From assembly GCA_015847255.1 (NCBI GenBank), contig JADLZK010008219.1, forward strand, positions 806,001 through 870,000: a DNA stretch of 64,000 nucleotides. Reading direction: 5' to 3'. How positions within the stretch are numbered: the stretch's first letter is position 1; the number at the start of each line of letters is the position of its first letter. This document shows positions 34,505-45,634 of the stretch, piece after piece. A program made the translations under genes and the position numbers. Source of the stretch: Hyparrhenia diplandra. Taxonomy: Eukaryota > Streptophyta > Magnoliopsida > Poales > Poaceae. The notes under the pieces were generated by a model. The model did not search any database, had not been told where the DNA came from, and was given only the letters and a program-made list of their open reading frames with translations.

Positions 34505-35779
34505 ATGTCGCCCCATCCTCGTCCCCGGCATTCGCGCTATGGCTCTCGGTTTCTTTCCCAGAACCGAGAAGCTGAACCGCAACAACTATCGGGCCGGAGT
34601 GCCCAGATCCTCTCTCGCATTGAGGGTGCCCAAGTCGGCGGTCATGTCGATCCCGAGGGAAGACGCCCGAGATGTATCAACCCAAGAAGAATGACGCCGA
34701 CGCCACCAAGAACGCGTGCTCAACCCCCGAGTACGAGAAGTGGTTTGCCAAAGATCGCAAGTTTCGAGCTACTTGTCGACCAACCTCTCCAAGGAGATGC
34801 TCGCCACGCCACGATGGCCACAACCGCGCGGAGGCGTGGAACATCATCGCCAAAGCATGTTCGCGTCTCGGTCAAGGGCGCGGATCATCAAGCACCAGGA
34901 TGGCACTTGCCACCGCATCAAAAAGGTTCATCTTCGATCGCTGAATATTTTTCAAAAATGAAATCTCTGGCAGATGATATGGCGGCAGCTGGCCGCAAAC
35001 TCGAAGACGATGAACTCGTGTCCTATATCCTTACTGGATTGGATCTCGAGTACAACCCGGTGGTCTCGGCCATCGCTGCACGTGTGGAACCCATCTCCGT
35101 GGGGGACCTCTACACCCAGCTCGTGACCTTCGAGCAGCGCATGGAGCTCCAGGGCGGTGGACAGCAGTCCTCCGCGAACCTCACTGCCAAAGGAGGCCGT
35201 GGGAACAACAGCCCCACCCGTGGTGGGGGACGTACTGGCAATGGTGGTGGCCGCGGCGGCTTTGGCCGTGGTCAAGGAGGTCGCTCCGGGGCGCGTCCCA
35301 AGGGGACGTTCCAGCCCGGGGTGCTGTGCCAGATCTGCGGAAAGGAGGGCCATCCGGCCTTCCGATGCTTCAAGAGGCTCGACACCAACTATCAGGGTGG
35401 GCCTCCTCAGAAGACGGCGTCGTCGATCAGCAACAACTACGGGGTTGACACCAATTGGTATGTCGACTCAGGCGCGACCGACCATATCACCGGGGAGCTC
35501 GACAAGCTGACCCTGCGTGATCGTTACACGGGCGGCGATCAGATCCACGCGCCAACGGGGCAGGTATGGAGATTGGAACCATTGGGCATAGTACTTTGTA
35601 TTCCCCTACTAGTAATTTCCATCTTCAAAATATTCTTCATTCACCCCAAGCCAAAGAAAAGCCTTATATCCGTTAATCGCCTAACCCGTGACAACAATGT
35701 TTATGTTGAATTTCATCCAAACCATTTTTTCATAAAGGAACCGGGCGACGAAGAAAACCCCCGCACGAGGCAGGTGTGA
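34505..35779 (+). pseudogene. copia gag-protease region with frameshifts
   Basis: The frame from ATG 34505 is open for 424 codons, but its first ~140 residues alternate with other frames that carry the gag-like residues, so base losses and gains lie between 34505 and 34950. From about 34950 it reads as typical copia gag (SIAEYFSKMKSLADDMAAAG, ILTGLDLEYNPVV). The zinc knuckle CQICGKEGHPAFRC is at residues 275-288 (35327-35368), and the protease active-site DSGATDH starts at residue 321 (35465). After about 35570 the frame leaves the pol sequence. Confidence 0.85.
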
Positions 35780-35799
35780 AGGAGGGCTCTACCCGTTGA

Positions 35800-36780
35800 A
35801 GCTCGAATAAACAAGTGCTTGGTGTCGTCAAGCCATCCAGTTCGTTGTGGCACGCTAGGCTAGGTCATGCTTCCACTCAAGTAGTCCAGCATGTCATTAG
35901 TCGCCACAATCTTCCTTTTATTAGAGATTCGGTCATGAATAATGTATGCAATGCATGCCAGCAAGGCAAACATCACCGATTGCCTTATGCTCGTTCAAAT
36001 AAAGTTTCTTCCAAACCATTTGATCTTGTGTTCTCGGATGTCTGGGGACCCAAAGACCTACTACTGTGGGTCGTTTTGATTATTATGTGAGCTTCATAGA
36101 TGATCATAGCAAATTTGTGTGGATATATTTGTTACGCCGCAAATCAGAAGTCTTTCACTGATTTCCAAAAGCTTGTTGAACGCCAATTCAGCACCACCAT
36201 TAAAGTTATGCAAACCGATTGGGGGGGTGAGTATCAATCCCTCAATTCCTTCTTTAAACGCACCGGCATAGTTCATCATGTATCCCCGCCCACACGCTCA
36301 CCAACAAAATGGCTCACGAGCGCAAGCATAGACATATTGTCGATATGGGTCTTAGCCTCCTTTCACATGCATCCATTCCACTTAAGTATTGGGATGAAGC
36401 TTGGCTCACACTGCTTTTTTCTCATCAACCGGCTCCCATCACGTGTGATCAATGATAGCACACCCTATGAACGTTTGTATGGCAAAAAACCAGATTATAG
36501 CTTCCTTCGCACCTTCGGTTGTGCCGTTTGGCCGAATCTTAGACCATACAACAAACACAAACTTCAGTTTCGCTCCAAGAGATGCGTTTTCATGGGCTAT
36601 AGCAATTTACATAAAGGGTTTAAGTGCTTAGATCCGGTGAAGGGCGTATTTATATCTCCCGTGATGTTGTGTTTGATGAACATGTGTTTCCGTTCTCCGG
36701 CGCATCCAAATGCCGGTGCCGCCTCCGAAAGCAGAAATTGCTCTTCTTCCCGATCACCTCCTTGGCACTACTAGTAGTTT
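35800..36780 (+). pseudogene. copia integrase region with frameshifts
   Basis: The GAG-pre-integrase part contains LWHARLGHAS (about 35845) and the CNACQQGKHHRLPY zinc-binding end. The integrase core follows with VFSDVWGP and later MQTDWGGEYQSLNSFF, and then YERLYGKKPDYSFLRTFGC. The pieces lie in different frames separated by single-base changes near 36050, 36110 and 36290. Confidence 0.85.
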
Positions 36781-37385
36781 TGGGGATGCACAGTTCGATG
36801 ACCATGATTCCTCTCCGTCTCGCTCCAGCTAACCCGCAAACAAGCTCTTCTAGTGTTGATCATGCAGGGAGAAAATTGGATGAAAACGATGGTGAATGTG
36901 CACAGAATCGGCGTTATTTCATGCGCCCACAAGACGACGCGACCGGGCGCGGGGCACGAGGCCGATCCGCCGCCCGGCCGCCGCACGGTCGGGAAGATCT
37001 GGCTCGGGATCGGTGCTGGATTCTCGCCACTGACTTCGCGCGGCACCGAGGAGTCCCCCCGGGTGGCGCCGGATCGCGTCCGCGGTCCGACGCTTGACTC
37101 TCGGGGGGGCATGTGGTCCTCCTCGCCACAACCCGATCCGAGCCAGGTGGAGCTGTCTCCCAGCTCCGGATCCGAGGCTGCTTCGCCTGCCCAGCCCGGA
37201 TCGTCTGCGCCGAGCAACTCTGCACCAACAGCTTGATGCAAAGACCTCGCAACGCCCACAAACTCGATTGCAAAGAAGGTATACATCAACCAAAAATTCG
37301 ACCGATGGCACCGTAAGGTGGTGTACTCTTGCATCTTCATCCACAGGTGAACCCGGCGTCTGTTGTCGACGCTCGGTGACAAAAA

Positions 37386-38875
37386 TTGACAGCAGCCATG
37401 GATAGTGAAGTTGATGCCTTGAGAAGAAATCACACATGGCACCTGGTACCTCGTCCCAAAGGCAAGAACATCATCGGGTGTAAGTGGGTTTATAAGATTA
37501 AAAGAAAGGCAGATGGAAAAATAGAAAGGTATAAAGCTCGGTTGGTGGCCAAGGGCTACAAGCAACGGTATGGAATTGATTATGAGGACACGTTTAGTCC
37601 AGTTGTTAAAGCTGCAACGATTCGTCTTATATTATCAGTTGCAGTATCAAAAGGTTGACACTTCGTCAATTAGATGTTCGTAATGCTTTCCTCCATGGAA
37701 TACTTGAAGAAGAGGTGTATATGCAACAACCACCTGGTTATGTTAGCCAGGATCATCCAAGTTATGTGTGCAAATTGGACAAAGCCTTATATGGCTTAAA
37801 ACAGGCTCCACGTCGCTGGCATGCACGATTGTGTGAAAAAATGATGAAGCTCGGGTTTATACCTTCTAAGGCGGATACGTCTTTGTTCTACTATCATAAA
37901 GGTGGGCATACTATTTATGTCTTGGTCTATGTTGACGATATTATCGTGGCTAGCTCTTCTACAGCGGCAGCTGATGCTCTCCTCAAAGATTTGGAGAAAG
38001 ATTTTGCACTTAAGGACCTTGGGGAATTGCATTATTTCCTTGGTATTGAGGTTGCGGTTGGCGGACGGGTTGTTGTTGTCACAAGAGCGGTATGCTTCTG
38101 ACATTCTTTCCCGAGCTGGTATGAAGAACTGTAAACCAGTTGCTACTCCTCTTTCACCATCTGAGAAGCTCAGTCTTGTGGTGGGGAATAAGCTCGGGCC
38201 CGATGACTCCTCACGGTATAGGAGTATGGTAGGGGCCCTTCAATATCTCACTCTTACACGGCCTGATCTGTCCTTTGCTGTCAACAAGGTGTGTCAATTT
38301 CTTCATGCCCCTACCAGTGTCCATTGGAGCGCCGTCAAAAGGATCCTACGATATGTGCAAGGAACGAGACATCTTGGACTCAAAGTCCGACGATCAACCT
38401 CCACAATGGTGAGTTCTTTTTCAGATGCCGACTGGGCCGGGTGTATCGATGATCGACGGTCCACTGGTGGCTTTGCTGTGTTCTTGGGCAACAACTTGAT
38501 ATCATGGTGTGCACGTAAACAAGCTACGGTGTCCCGTTCCAAAGACTGAAGCCGAGTACAAAGCGCTTGCTAATGCTACGGCTGAGATGATGTGGGTACA
38601 AAAACTGCTGCGTGAACTTCGAATCTGGTCTCCACCAGCTGCACGCCTCTGGTGTGATAATTTGGGTGCTAAGTATCTCTCTGCTAACCCAGTTTTTCAT
38701 GCTCGAACGAAGCATATTGAAATCGACTTCCATTTTGTTCGTGAGAGGGTGGCTCAGAAGTTACTAGATATCCGGTTCATTAACAGTGGAGATCAGCTCG
38801 CTGATGGCTTTACTAAACCTCTTCCGCATATAAACTGCAAACAGTTTTCGGCACAATCTCAACCTCTCTAGTGGC
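37386..38875 (+). pseudogene. copia reverse transcriptase and RNase H region with frameshifts
   Basis: The frame 37386-37658 has the copia RT start (HTWHLVPRPKGKNIIGCKW, KARLVAKGY, DTFSPV). The next frame, 37655-38101, holds LDVRNAFLHG and the catalytic YVDDI (37928-37942). RNase H is at 38100-38870, with LTRPDLSFAVN, SDADWAG, ARKQATVSRS and HIEIDFHFVRE. Breaks lie near 37657, 38085 and 38545. The stretch 36780-37380 between integrase and RT is GC-rich and poorly conserved, as is usual for this linker. Confidence 0.88.
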
Positions 38876-38891
38876 TGAGATTGAGGGGGAG

Positions 38892-39131
38892 TGTTAGCAA
38901 TATTGTATATCTCGGATACGGCTCGGTTGTTAGTTAGTTAGTCATATCCTGTGTAATCCATCTTGTATCTCAAGTATATCATCTTGTAACACAAGTAGAT
39001 GTGATGTATCTAGGATAGATACCGAATGTATCTTTGCTTGACTTGTAAGCCACGCCGGGGGCGTTTCCCGTGCCTATATTAACACGGAGCCGAGTTCCCA
39101 GGAAGGGTAACTCGTTCACCTAATTCTCACA
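38892..39131 (+). repeat. 3' LTR of the copia element
   Basis: 240 bp. See the 5' LTR for differences. The purine tract GATTGAGGGGGAG lies immediately upstream. Confidence 0.95.
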
Positions 39132-39139
39132 CTGCCAAC

Positions 39140-40400
39140 CTCCCCAACGCTCCGCAGGCAGTGGTATTAATGCCGGTGAGTCTCATCGTCGTCGTCGTGA
39201 CACGAACAAGTCACCACCTAGCGGTCCCGTCGTAGTACACTGTAGGACACGCGTAGGGTCGTCGTCTGCTGCCCTGCTCAACGATGTGTTGTATAGTAAC
39301 TGTACGCGTGTAGGACCAAAGCCTGCAACCGGAATGGCATCTTGGAGTCGGTATTGTTTCGGCTTATTCTCTTCTACGGAATACTATAACTTAGCCCAAA
39401 TCAGATCAGCCACACGTAAGTTTATTTACTGCTTATTACAACATGTTTTCCCATCTGACATACTTATCTACCTTCTTCGGCCAAACTGTTACAGGCAGCA
39501 CACATAAACAATTTCAAGACATGGTGAAATCTGGAAAAAAAAAAAAAAAAGACATGGTGAAAATCGATTTTTAGAGATAGTTTTGAAGCTGCTGGACGTC
39601 CATGATGACCATGTCGTTGGGCTTTAAACAACAACTTGAAATGGTTGACATGAACGTTGGGCCCCCAAACGGATATGGCCGAACAGAATTGGGCCTTAAT
39701 AAATGGGCGATTAAAACAGTTATGTATTGTGGTGTTACGGCCCATGCAAAAGCTTTGGCATGCATAAGCCTCGGCTCGGCTGGTCCATAAACAGGCCTGC
39801 GATGCAGGCCCATACACAGCCCAGTTAGTGTAATAAAAGCATTCACCCAGCAAGTACGTGACTCTGATCCCTCTCAATTACCATTTCTCATCTGACTTTT
39901 GAATTAATTAAGGTACTAGGGTGTGTGTTCTTGTCTTCTAGTTTAGTGAATGTTTGGAGAGCGTTAAATTTGAAGACATAATTGAGGGTATCATTTCGAA
40001 GAATTCTAATCCCATGTTGTCATTTAGGAGAGAGCAGCATCTTTTTTTCTTAAGTTTTGTGTGTCTTTATATTAAGGTAGATAAAACTTTAATACAACAC
40101 GCCTTAGCGGCGCCCGAGGGTGCCAGGAGAGTGGCATAAGAGCAAGTATAATGATGGGCGAGTTGCCGGCGAGATCCTACGTGGAACAGTGAAAATGCTG
40201 AAGAAAATGCTGAAGAGGTGGTGAAGCGGGCGGCTTGCTAGACGCCGATGAAAAGCGGGTGAACAGCGCTATTACCCAGTCCACATCTTCCACGTCGTTA
40301 GCTGAGGATTAAATTTAGGTGGGGTCCTCCACTACCGTATGACAGCAAGCGTGAGGTGTACTTCGTTGCAGCCGGCTAGCGGGCGGAACCACTGCCGTTG
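39140..40400. other. intergenic, no gene seen
   Basis: Mixed sequence. AAGACATGGTGAAA occurs twice around an A-run at about 39518-39560. No gene was recognised. Confidence 0.5.
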
Positions 40401-40406
40401 CTCTGA

Positions 40407-40582
40407 GGGGACTCACAACGCAGACTCTATCTTAGAGTCTAAGACCATTTATTACCTCCGGGTATTGTGGACTTGGAGTCTTAGTTTTTTTCCCATAAAT
40501 ACATGTCACATCATCAAAATGCAATAAATATGAAAATAATAAATGTTTAGACTCTATGATAGAGTCTGCACTGTGAGTGCCC
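40407..40582. mobile_element. palindromic MITE
   Basis: The left end GGGGACTCACAACGCAGACT and right end read on the other strand GGGCACTCACAGTGCAGACT are inverted repeats of more than 35 bp (continuing CTATCTTAGAGTCTAA). TGA lies on both sides (40404-40406 and 40583-40585). Confidence 0.8.
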
Positions 40583-40589
40583 TGAGAAG

Positions 40590-41561
40590 TTAATTAATTA
40601 AAATAATAATTGGTAAGATTGATCTGTCCTTTACTCCTTTGGCACTAATGCCTGTTATAATTCTAGGTATTGACAATTGTATGCTGTGATGAAAACCTTT
40701 TTTCTTGAATAACCAAAAAAATTGTAAGGTAAAAGAGTTTAATATACAAATGATGCGCATCTCACGGGCTCCCGAGAAAGTGTACATGATTGCATCCGGT
40801 CAAGCATACTATGGAATATAACTAGACCCTCATTTTATCTTTCCTCCAGGCCACAAAATCCTAGGTACAGAGAGCAGCTGTCATGTTGCATCGGGTTGTT
40901 GTTGCAGGTGTGGGTGTGGTGTTGTATATATGGACAAGATGTAGGGACATATAGTAGCAGCGATTTAGCGAAGATCCACACACACACACACAGGTCTTTA
41001 TATAGATCCGTACAGAGAGCACAGAATGCATGCAACAGCAATATGCGACCAGCACAAATATTTCTACAAGTTTACATGACGATTTACTTCAGTAACCCAG
41101 CCTAGTATTGCACTGATGGCATATGATGCATCTATACAGCGAGACAGATCGACAAGCAGGACGCATCACTCATCGATGAAAATTAAACAGCATGCATAAT
41201 TCACACAAAAGCTAGTACTAGTATTCATTATTCAGAGACGTGTGCCAAAGCAGCAAGCTTAAAGGCAGTAGACGAAAACAGAAAGCCAGGAAACCCAAGG
41301 ACACACATGGAGTGCTAGCCTTCCTGCTACACACACACACACGTAGGACTGGAGGTACACGACGACAGAGAGAGGTGGTGTAAATCAACTAGGAGTGATC
41401 ACTAGACAGCTGCATGATCTACTCCTTCATGTACTTATCTATCTCATCCCATCACACGTACTACAACATATAATAAACTGACTGCATATGCTAGCTGATC
41501 CGATCATATCCAACGAGCATGCATATATGGCACTGCAATGCTACCTTCTTATGATGATCCA
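40590..41561. other. intergenic, no gene seen
   Basis: Region downstream of nsLTP E with short CA repeats (about 40977-40993 and 41329-41341). No coding signal was found. Confidence 0.5.
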
Positions 41562-42024
41562 TCAGTTGATCCTGCATGCACATAACACCAAAGATACATA
41601 TCAATCCATAATATTACCAGAAAATTTACTAAATATCATCAGTGTGGCCGGACTCCTACTTGGAGCAGTCGACGTTGGGACTGATGGGCACGCCAACGGA
41701 GACGCCACACTTGCTGGGGATACTCGCGGCGTTCCCCATGCTGACGCCACCGCCGCCACCGAGCCTGCTGGTCATGCTCTTGAGGCAGTTGCATGCAGCC
41801 TGGCGGTCCGCGGTCGACGTCGCGCGGCTGTTGAGCGAGCGCACCCCGTTGCAGCACGCCGTGGAGGGCGCCGACGTCGTGCCCATCGCGTACCCCAGGC
41901 ACGGCGCCACCGACGAGGTCACGTCGCTGCAGCTCACCGCTGCGCACGCCGGCCCTGCGGCCAGTAACAGCGCCAGGACCGCGATCGCAGCAGCGAACAG
42001 GGCGAGGCGAGGAGCAGCGGCCAT
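41562..42024 (-). CDS. nsLTP E: type 1 lipid transfer protein with a glycine insertion
   Basis: Exon 1 41660-42024, intron 41572-41659 (donor AA|GTAGG, acceptor GCATGCAG|G), exon 2 41562-41571. The product is 124 aa and ends DCSKIN. If the donor is ignored, the frame reaches a stop right after the Lys codon (DCSK), so unspliced transcript would lose only two residues. The signal peptide (MAAAPRLALFAAAIAVLALL...) ends near ACA. The mature domain starts AVSCSDVTSSVAPC. The eight cysteines are present, but the CXC-to-C gap is 25 residues instead of 22 because of a GGGGG run (residues 89-93) before VSMGNAASIP. The run sits in the loop before helix 4 and could alter the tunnel entrance. Intact, with a clear TATA box. 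Confidence 0.93.
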
Positions 42025-42158
42025 TGTACGTTCTGCTGCTGATGGTGTGGTAAGTGATTCAAGTGAAGTGTGTAGAGTGTTGGTAGTGTGTGATGGTGAT
42101 CGAGGAATGTTGGCTGGTGCTCTGTGGAGCTGTGATGGATGGAGTGCCATGGGAAGGG

Positions 42159-42166
42159 TATAAATA
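42159..42166 (-). promoter_or_regulatory. TATA box of nsLTP E
   Basis: TATTTATA on the gene strand (TATAAATA on the other), 135 bp upstream of the start codon at 42024. Confidence 0.6.
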
Positions 42167-42199
42167 GCCAAATAGGGCCTTGCTAAATCATCACCTGGA

Positions 42200-43290
42200 T
42201 TGGAATTGGAATTGGAGAGTGTAGTGTGTGTGTTAGCTGGAAATGTGAAGATGTGTGGGCCGGCCGGCTGCTGGCGAGCTGATGAGTGAGTGAGTGCAGG
42301 TGCATTGTTTACTGCAGCGGTGGTTGAGCACGCACCAACCAGGGCTCGTACGTTTGATGCGATGCGACGAGGTCGGAGATGAATGCATGCACGTGAACCT
42401 GCTTCGTTTGTATTCGGACTTTGTGTAGTACGTACAAACAAAATAAAGCCTGCAAACGTTCATCATTGTGTGGTGCACCCTGTGAACTGTGATGCCTGTG
42501 ACTGCCGGCGGCCAGGCCGCACATAAACAAATGCAGATGGACACGTATAGATATATTGACATATTGTACTACATATCATGTACTACGTACGTATACATAT
42601 CATTCGTAACAAGATGCATCCTTGCTCGATCGATCGATCTGACGACGGTTGTTACGTGTTTGGTACACCAACGACGTTTTACTATAGCTGAAACGTGCCA
42701 AGCAACGACATGGTTGACCCACAGTTATAACTGCCTTGAATTGTCATGTCGCCGATCGTACCACACACATGCATGCATTCATGCAGTAGAATTGCATGCA
42801 ACTGTTGGTGTCAGAGGAAAGCAAAAGCTAGCAAAAGTGCACAATTAAGTTTGCCTTTACATTAGCTTTATTTTTGCAGCACATGCATTCAATGTGTAAC
42901 ATTGTTGGCATCTTGATGATAGCCTCAAAATTCTGGTGAGGTAGTTGCCTGCATGAACCAACCTTCCTCACCTCCGCTCTCTAGTTAAACAAATTAGTGT
43001 GTAATTTTAGCATTCTAAATTTGCCTCAACCCATTTCTTATACTCTTTTGCACTCACCCTAGCTACCTCTCTTTCTCTCTCCCACACCACCCAATCCCTT
43101 GACCAACCTACATCCTACAACCACTTTTAGCGTCTTGCATTGATTGTCTCGGCTTAGGAGGTCAGACTTTTAGAGCATCTTCAAGATGCATGTTTCCTAA
43201 TTTATTAAACTTATTTGACCTAATTGTATGATTTTTATTTTATATATGACATGACAGTTTTAAAAAAAAAAATATTCCCAACTTCCTACT
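42200..43290. other. intergenic, no gene seen
   Basis: Upstream region of nsLTP E. Repeated ATGCATGCA motifs at about 42768-42800. No gene was recognised. Confidence 0.5.
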
Positions 43291-43300
43291 AGTCCAACTA

Positions 43301-43730
43301 TAATGTGTGTGTATGTTTGTCTATAATTAAAAAGATGCAGGCTTTCAAATCTATGGGTGCTAGTTCAGAGGCACATACAAAAAAAAAAATCTAAAGAAGC
43401 ATTCATTTTTGTGGATTAATTATCTTTCCTTTGGAATTTCTAGGTATAAACAGTGTCAAGTTGAGTTTTTTCTCTCTTTTTTTTAACAAGAGATAAACAG
43501 TGTTGAGTAGAGGGATGAAGGCCTCATTGTTTTTTTCTTTGGAGCAAATATGAAGGCCTCAGTTGGGTTGTTGCCCATGGAGTAGTGGGCTGGTCCTACT
43601 TATTTTACTCTGTTTGTGTGTTGCTTGCTTACCTTACCCGTTACCTCTTATACTTTTGGGCCTTTCCTGAGAGAAAAATCTGGCCCATAAAACTAATTCG
43701 GAAATGATCCATGAGCTTCGGGCCGTGCAT
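43301..43730. repeat. duplicated block, copy 1 (matches 51857-52236)
   Basis: Shared text includes TGTATGTTTGTCT(A/G)TAATTAAA, TCTATGGGTGCTAGTTCAGA, CATGGAGTAGTGGGCTGGTC and ACTAATTCGGAAATGATCCA, in the same order and spacing. This is the left part of a local duplication that also includes the end of the nsLTP F gene. Confidence 0.88.
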
Positions 43731-43734
43731 ACGG

Positions 43735-45450
43735 GATTGGTTTCGAGGGTTATGCAAACATATGGATGGTATACTCCCGCGATTTCTGGTGGGGTTCTAG
43801 AGAAGGAAAGAGGAGGACATGCTGGGTTGCATGGGACGATATGGTGATGCCAAAGAGCTCGGGTGGGCTGGGATTCGAAGTATTGAGATGTTCAACCTTG
43901 CACTTTGTTGGCACGCCCGGGCTTGGAGACTCTTAAAAGACCCGGACTCGCTAAGTGCCGGGGTTCTCAAAGCGGTTTATTTCCCTAACTCGACATCTTT
44001 GGATGCGAGAGATAGGTTCCTCGCCATCGAGGATTTGGAGAGTGATAGTGGACGGAATTGGAGTGTTGCGTCTAGGGTTGATTCGTCGGATTGGCTCGGG
44101 CACAACCACGAAAATTTGGGAGTCTTCGTGGATTCCGAGAGATGGTATGCTGCATCCCCTGCACCCGGTTAAATCAAATCCACCGGCCTAGGTTTGTAAC
44201 TTATTGATCGACATCGAGATGTTGGAACCGACAAATGCCGGGAGTATTTTTCCCGGTTGATTGGGAGGCCATTGAGAACATACCGCCGAAGTCCGAGACC
44301 TTTTGATGATTTTTGGGCATGGCACTACGAGAGGACGGGGAGCTTCTCGGTTCGATCGGGCGTATCGTATGTTTGTCAAGCTCGGGGAGACTATGTCGGC
44401 TTGGCAAGGTAATAGTTCGGGGCCTTCGAATATCAAGGCTCGGGAAAAAGAATGGAGCACTCTATGGAAGATCAAGTATCCCATCCAAAGTACGCCTATT
44501 TTTATGGCGATTAGCAAGACACTCAGTCCCCTACCGGTGATGTTCGACACCGGAGGAACATGGCGCCCGATGCCGCATGCTCTTTGTGCGGTAGTTTTGA
44601 CTCATGGAGGCACTCACTCTTGGATTGTAACCTAGCCAAGAGTGTTTGGGCTTTGAGAGAGAAGAGATCAAAGAGTTCATCTATCAGATTGATACCCAAG
44701 AAGCAAAAAGCATGGCTTGCGAAGTATTCGTGGTACTCAAACACGAGGAGCTTACCGGGGTTGTTGTCCGACTTTTGGGCGATTTGGTATGCCCGTAGAC
44801 AGGCATTGCATGAGGATAAATTTCAGAGCCCGTTTCTCGACACATTGTTTCGTGGAGCGTTTTATTCAAGACTTGGAGGTTGCATCTCCTAAGAAGCGGT
44901 GATAAGCAGCTGGGGGTAGTGTCAGCTCGGTATTTGGATTGCACCTCCCGGGCGCCCGTAAGCTCAATGTTGATGCTTTGCAGTTTCTAAGAACAATGAG
45001 AAGAGCTTCAAACCGCCGCCGTGGCTCGCGATGAAACTGGGAATTTCCTAGGAGCTTCGGTAATTGTTGTTGAGGGCTATCGGATGCGGAGACGGCCGGT
45101 CATGGCATGGGGAAGGTCTATCGCCGCTAGCGATCTTAATCTCTCGGTCTATGAGGATTGCAAGTGACCGTGCTAATGCAAATCGGAAGCATCTATGGCG
45201 AAGGGGCCGGCGTGTATGGTCCTGTGGTTCAGGATATTAAGCACATCATGGGGAATTTTGCGAAGGTGGAATTCGCTCATGAGAGTAGAAGAGCAAACCA
45301 TGATGCTCATTGTCTAGCTAGAAGTCATGTAAACTCTTTTTAAATTTGGTTGTTATGTTTGGTTCCTTGAGCCTCCTGTTGGAGTTTGTAATACCTACAA
45401 TATGATATAATAAAGGAGGGATTTACTCAAAAAAAAAAAAAAACTAAAAA
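43735..45450 (+). mobile_element. 5'-truncated LINE (zinc-binding RT end plus RNase H), poly(A)
   Basis: Coding pieces in several frames follow the order of the 3' part of plant L1-type LINE ORF2: FNLALCWHARAWRLLKDPDS, then WIPRDGMLHPLHP, then the RT zinc-binding segment (KIKYPIQS, CSLCGSFDSWRHSLLDCN), then an RNase H-like tail (VYEDCKVTVLMQIGS region, SRRANHDAHCLARSHVNSF) ending at about 45343. The 3' tail has AATATGATATAATAAAGG and then an A-run at 45430. Catalytic RT motifs are absent (5' truncation). It is inserted into copy 1 of the local duplication. No clean target duplication was identified. Confidence 0.82.
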
Positions 45451-45634
45451 GCTTCCTCTCAAAAAAAAAAAAAAAAAAAAACAAAACAAAAAAACCCTAA
45501 TAAAAGCTCATATATAAAATACTTGTAGTTATTAACTTAGAAACGGCCTGCATGTGTGTTTGTATGTATGTATGTATAGGTTTACGAACTAGTATGATAA
45601 AAGACCTGTGTTCGAGAAAATGATAAAAGACATA

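Larger units (their letters stand above)
34233..39131 (+). mobile_element. Ty1/copia LTR retrotransposon, young but with broken reading frames
   Basis: A complete element of 4.9 kb. Two LTRs (34233-34468 and 38892-39131) begin TGTTAGCAATATTG and end TTCTCACA. The 5-bp target duplication CTGCC (34228-34232 and 39132-39136) is perfect. A primer-binding site resembling initiator-Met tRNA follows the left LTR, and a purine tract GATTGAGGGGGAG precedes the right one. Domain order is gag, zinc knuckle, protease, integrase, reverse transcriptase, RNase H, so integrase comes before reverse transcriptase, which defines copia. The frame is interrupted many times, so it cannot make its polyprotein as written. 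Confidence 0.95.

Noticed and set aside
36771..37565. 264-codon minus-strand frame
   Set aside because: Antisense shadow of the copia linker and reverse transcriptase region.
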